Shown here: one piece after another, positions 36,283 to 38,759 of the stretch | Numbering within the stretch: the stretch's first letter is position 1 | Layout of the letters: each line of letters begins with the position of its first letter | Position numbers and translations under genes: made by a program | Source of the DNA: Anaerolineaceae bacterium | GTDB taxonomy: Bacteria > Chloroflexota > Anaerolineae > Anaerolineales > Anaerolineaceae | Length of the DNA stretch: 38,759 nucleotides | Reading direction: 5' to 3' | Assembly (NCBI GenBank): GCA_019429225.1 | Contig: JAHYJK010000013.1 | Coordinates: forward strand, 1 to 38,759 | The notes under the pieces: model-generated | Told to the model about the DNA's origin: nothing | What the model saw: only the letters and a program-made list of their open reading frames with translations | Databases searched by the model: none

Positions 36283-36643
36283 TTTGATTGTTCCTTTCAA
36301 GCTAAAGGACCCATCAGAGAGTTGATTTGTGGTGTAGGTAAAGATGGGATGATTGACTGTTACTATACAGTATACAAATTAATTTTCATCAATTCAATTA
36401 TGAAATTATTATAAAAATTGTCATATTAATTTTTATTTTGCGTAACTCTTTTTTTTTATAGGTGTTTTTGCAAGGTAGACAATCACCTGTTTTGTTGTCT
36501 TAACATTGATTAATTGTGTTGGATTCGTCCAACACCAGGAAAACCAATCTCTTCCCAGCCTGAAACTAGATTATTTTGCAGGTTTATTCAATGCACCTAT
36601 TTACTTTGCAGGTGATTGACTCTCATTATTGGAGGTAATTCGT
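36283..36643. promoter_or_regulatory. Divergent intergenic region with repeats, upstream of kinase and synthase
   Basis: 361 nt without a gene. It holds a 20-nt hairpin GTGTTGGA-TTCG-TCCAACAC (36516-36535), TTTGCAGGT repeated 30 bp apart (36575-36583 and 36605-36613), and CAATCACCTG (36480-36489) facing its exact complement CAGGTGATTG (36609-36618). The last copies end just before the GGAGG ribosome site at 36631-36635. No strong sigma-70 promoter was identified by eye. Confidence 0.45.
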
Positions 36644-38759
36644 ATGTCAGAACAAAAACCAGTAGCAATCGTGGGGATCGGAGCCATCATGCCAGATGCT
36701 CCCAATGCAAAACTCTTTTGGGATAATATCCTCAAAGGGCATTATTCCATCAAAGATGTTCCAGCTGATCGATGGGATACCAATCTTTATTACCATATTG
36801 ATCCCAAAATTCCGGATAAGACCTATAGCAAAATCGGTTCCTGGGTAACAAATTTTGAACTCAACCCGATGAAAATGCGGATTCCCATTCCACCTACCGT
36901 TTTAGCTCAAATGGATTTTACTCAACAATGGGGTATCGCAGCCAGCCACCAGGCGCTCAGCGATTATGGTTATCCAGAGCGGACGCTAGACCCGGAAAGG
37001 ATGGCTGTGATTATCGGGAATTCGAACGCAGGTGAACGTCATTATCGTTCCACCATGCGAATTCTACTGCCTGAATATGTTCAGGCATTGGAGCAATCCG
37101 ATACTTTTAGAAACCTGCCTGCTGCAATTCAACAGCAGTTGATTGATGGTTTTCAGAATAATATTCGCCACCAGATTCCGGATATCACCGAAGACACCAT
37201 GTCCGGTGAATTATCCAACATTATTGCTGGCAGAATAGCCAACGTTTTCAATTTCAGTGGCCCTAATTTCGTCACGGATGCAGCCTGTGCGTCTTCACTG
37301 GCTGCATTGCAAGCTGCCATTCAGGGGTTGAATGATTATCAATATGATACTGTCTTAGTAGGTGGTGTAGATCGCAATATGGGTCCAGAATCCTTCGTCA
37401 AATTCTCAAAAATTGGTGCTCTCAGCGCAGATGGATCACGTCCTTACGCGGATGGTGCAAATGGCTTTGTGATGGGTGAAGGTACAGCCATTTTTATGCT
37501 CAAACGGCTTACAGATGCTGAACGCGAAAGTGATAAGATTTATGCGGTCATCTGCGGGATCGGTTCCAGTGCGGATGGTAAAGGCAAAGGGATTACTGCT
37601 CCTAATCCATTGGGTCAACTGAGAGCCATTGAGAGAGCCTGGAAAAATGCCGGTGTCACACCTGCCAGTGCAGGGTTAATTGAAGGCCATGGTACCTCAA
37701 CCCGCGTAGGAGATGTGGTGGAAGTTAACAGCCTGAATGAAGTTTTCGGGAAGTTTGGAATTCCTCTACACACCATCGCGCTAGGTTCAGTAAAATCCAA
37801 CATTGGCCATCTCAAGAGTGCTGCCGGTGCTGCCGGTATGGCCAAAGTAGCTTTTGCTTTGGATCAGAAAATACTACCTCCTTCGGTTAATTTTCATAAA
37901 CCCAATCCAAATATCGACTTTGAAAATATGCCTTTCTTTGTAAATACCCAGACGCAACCCTGGAATAAACCAGTCGGTGAAATTCGTCGGGCAGGTGTGA
38001 GTGCTTTTGGATTTGGTGGCACTAATTTTCATGTGGTAATGGAAGAATATGTACCGGGTTTACATGAAGAGCGCCAACCGGTCTACAGTATCCCGGCTGT
38101 TGTTGCCAAACCTGTCGATCAGGTAGTCACCTCAAAGCCCACAAATGGCAACTCAACCCAGTGGGTTGAAAATCAAGCTGTAAAAGAATTCGTCCTGGCG
38201 GCTGTGAGTGAAAAAACAGGGTATCCAGCAGAAATGCTGGATGTGGAGTTGGATCTGGAAGCCGATCTGGGCGTTGATACCGTTAAACAGGCTGAGCTTT
38301 TCCAGTCCATTCGCGAGCATTTTGGTATTCCTCGGCGCGAAGATTTACGTTTGTCCGACTACAATACCCTCGAGAAAGTGATCGGGTTTGTGATGGATAA
38401 TGCTTCCGGTTCGGAAGCCTCAGCATCAAAATCATCGATTCAGAGTGAAATTTCCCCGCAACCAGCAGCATCTGTACAGACATCACCAAGCGATGCAGCC
38501 AATGAAACGGGTGGAAAGGCATCCGATCAGGAGATCACCCAATTTGTGATCCAGCAGGTGGCAGAAAAAACTGGTTATCCCGCTGAGATGCTTGATTTAG
38601 AACTTGATCTGGAAGCTGACCTGGGTGTCGATACTGTCAAGCAAGCTGAATTATTTGCTGCCATCCGCACACATTATAATGTCCCCCGCCGCGAGGATCT
38701 GCGCTTATCGGATTACAACACACTCGCAAAAGTCATCAACTTCTTCAAAGAGATAGGAA
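36644..38759 (+). CDS. Type I polyketide/fatty-acid synthase: ketosynthase and tandem ACPs (partial)
   Basis: The first 705 codons of a multidomain synthase, open at the right edge. The ketosynthase occupies residues 1-470: nucleophile Cys215 in DAACASSL, His349 in EGHGTSTRVGD and His389 in NIGHLKSAAG are all intact, and the GVSAFGFGGTNFH end motif is present. Two acyl-carrier-like domains follow (about 515-585 and 630-705), nearly identical around LDLEADLGVDTVKQAELF and joined by a Ser/Ala/Gln-rich linker. In both, the residue that normally carries phosphopantetheine (Ser) is Thr: 546 and 664. GGAGG lies eight bases before the ATG. The arrangement recalls PUFA-synthase-like multi-ACP proteins; the product is unknown. 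Confidence 0.92.
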   Translation, partial: MSEQKPVAIVGIGAIMPDAPNAKLFWDNILKGHYSIKDVPADRWDTNLYYHIDPKIPDKTYSKIGSWVTNFELNPMKMRIPIPPTVLAQMDFTQQWGIAASHQALSDYGYPERTLDPERMAVIIGNSNAGERHYRSTMRILLPEYVQALEQSDTFRNLPAAIQQQLIDGFQNNIRHQIPDITEDTMSGELSNIIAGRIANVFNFSGPNFVTDAACASSLAALQAAIQGLNDYQYDTVLVGGVDRNMGPESFVKFSKIGALSADGSRPYADGANGFVMGEGTAIFMLKRLTDAERESDKIYAVICGIGSSADGKGKGITAPNPLGQLRAIERAWKNAGVTPASAGLIEGHGTSTRVGDVVEVNSLNEVFGKFGIPLHTIALGSVKSNIGHLKSAAGAAGMAKVAFALDQKILPPSVNFHKPNPNIDFENMPFFVNTQTQPWNKPVGEIRRAGVSAFGFGGTNFHVVMEEYVPGLHEERQPVYSIPAVVAKPVDQVVTSKPTNGNSTQWVENQAVKEFVLAAVSEKTGYPAEMLDVELDLEADLGVDTVKQAELFQSIREHFGIPRREDLRLSDYNTLEKVIGFVMDNASGSEASASKSSIQSEISPQPAASVQTSPSDAANETGGKASDQEITQFVIQQVAEKTGYPAEMLDLELDLEADLGVDTVKQAELFAAIRTHYNVPRREDLRLSDYNTLAKVINFFKEIG
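38187..38757 (+). repeat. Tandem carrier-domain coding repeats
   Basis: Two in-frame copies of a segment of about 215 nt, about 38187-38403 and 38535-38757, encoding near-identical ACP-like domains, separated by a linker of about 130 nt. More copies may follow beyond the right edge. Confidence 0.75.

Noticed and set aside
1-38759. CRISPR array, tRNA, rRNA, insertion sequence or prophage
   Set aside because: No regularly spaced repeats, cloverleaf-like or conserved rRNA stretches, transposase or phage motifs were seen when reading both strands.

Overview
The window looks like a chromosomal segment of a Chloroflexota bacterium, probably class Anaerolineae. This is inferred from three things: the sugar-binding lipoprotein has the Glu/Val/Lys-rich spacer after its lipid cysteine that is common in that class; there are PknB-type receptor kinases with Thr/Pro-rich extracellular linkers; and there is a multi-ACP type I synthase of a kind seen there. 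No rRNA, tRNA, CRISPR array or insertion sequence was seen.

Layout. (1) Positions 1-16938, minus strand: an eleven-gene catabolic operon. In transcription order it encodes a GH35 beta-galactosidase-like enzyme, an Asp/Glu-racemase-like protein, an FGGY kinase, a class II ketose-bisphosphate aldolase, a GH84 hexosaminidase, a GH38 alpha-mannosidase, a GH2 beta-mannosidase, a class II (FucA/OtnC-like) aldolase, a DUF1537/OtnK kinase, a GmhA-like SIS isomerase and a second GH38 that runs off the left edge. (2) 17301-18158, plus strand: a ROK sugar kinase, divergent from that operon. (3) 18165-26736, minus strand: a second operon with a GH36/GH31-like alpha-glycosidase, a GH35 paralogue, a tandem metallo-beta-lactamase-fold protein and a very long FAD oxidoreductase. 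(4) 27303-30590, plus strand: a CUT1-type sugar ABC importer (lipoprotein and two permeases, no ATPase). (5) 30657-31907, minus strand: a ROK-family repressor sharing a bidirectional terminator with the importer. (6) 32038-36282, minus strand: two paralogous Ser/Thr receptor kinases. One is broken by two single-base frameshifts; the other is fused to an extracellular BMP/PnrA-type solute-binding domain. (7) 36644 to the right edge, plus strand: the start of a ketosynthase plus tandem-ACP polyketide/fatty-acid synthase.

How it fits together. None of the glycosidases has a recognisable signal peptide. The activities together (alpha-mannosidase, beta-mannosidase, beta-N-acetylglucosaminidase, beta-galactosidase) match the linkages of an N-glycan or similar mannose/GlcNAc/galactose glycan imported by the ABC system and dismantled in the cytoplasm. 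Related 23-bp inverted repeats with half-site TAGTTTRTTG lie against predicted promoters in front of all four sugar transcription units, so the ROK repressor probably controls them as one regulon. At the first operon the operator sits symmetrically between two face-to-face promoters. The kinases and the synthase appear to be separate functions.
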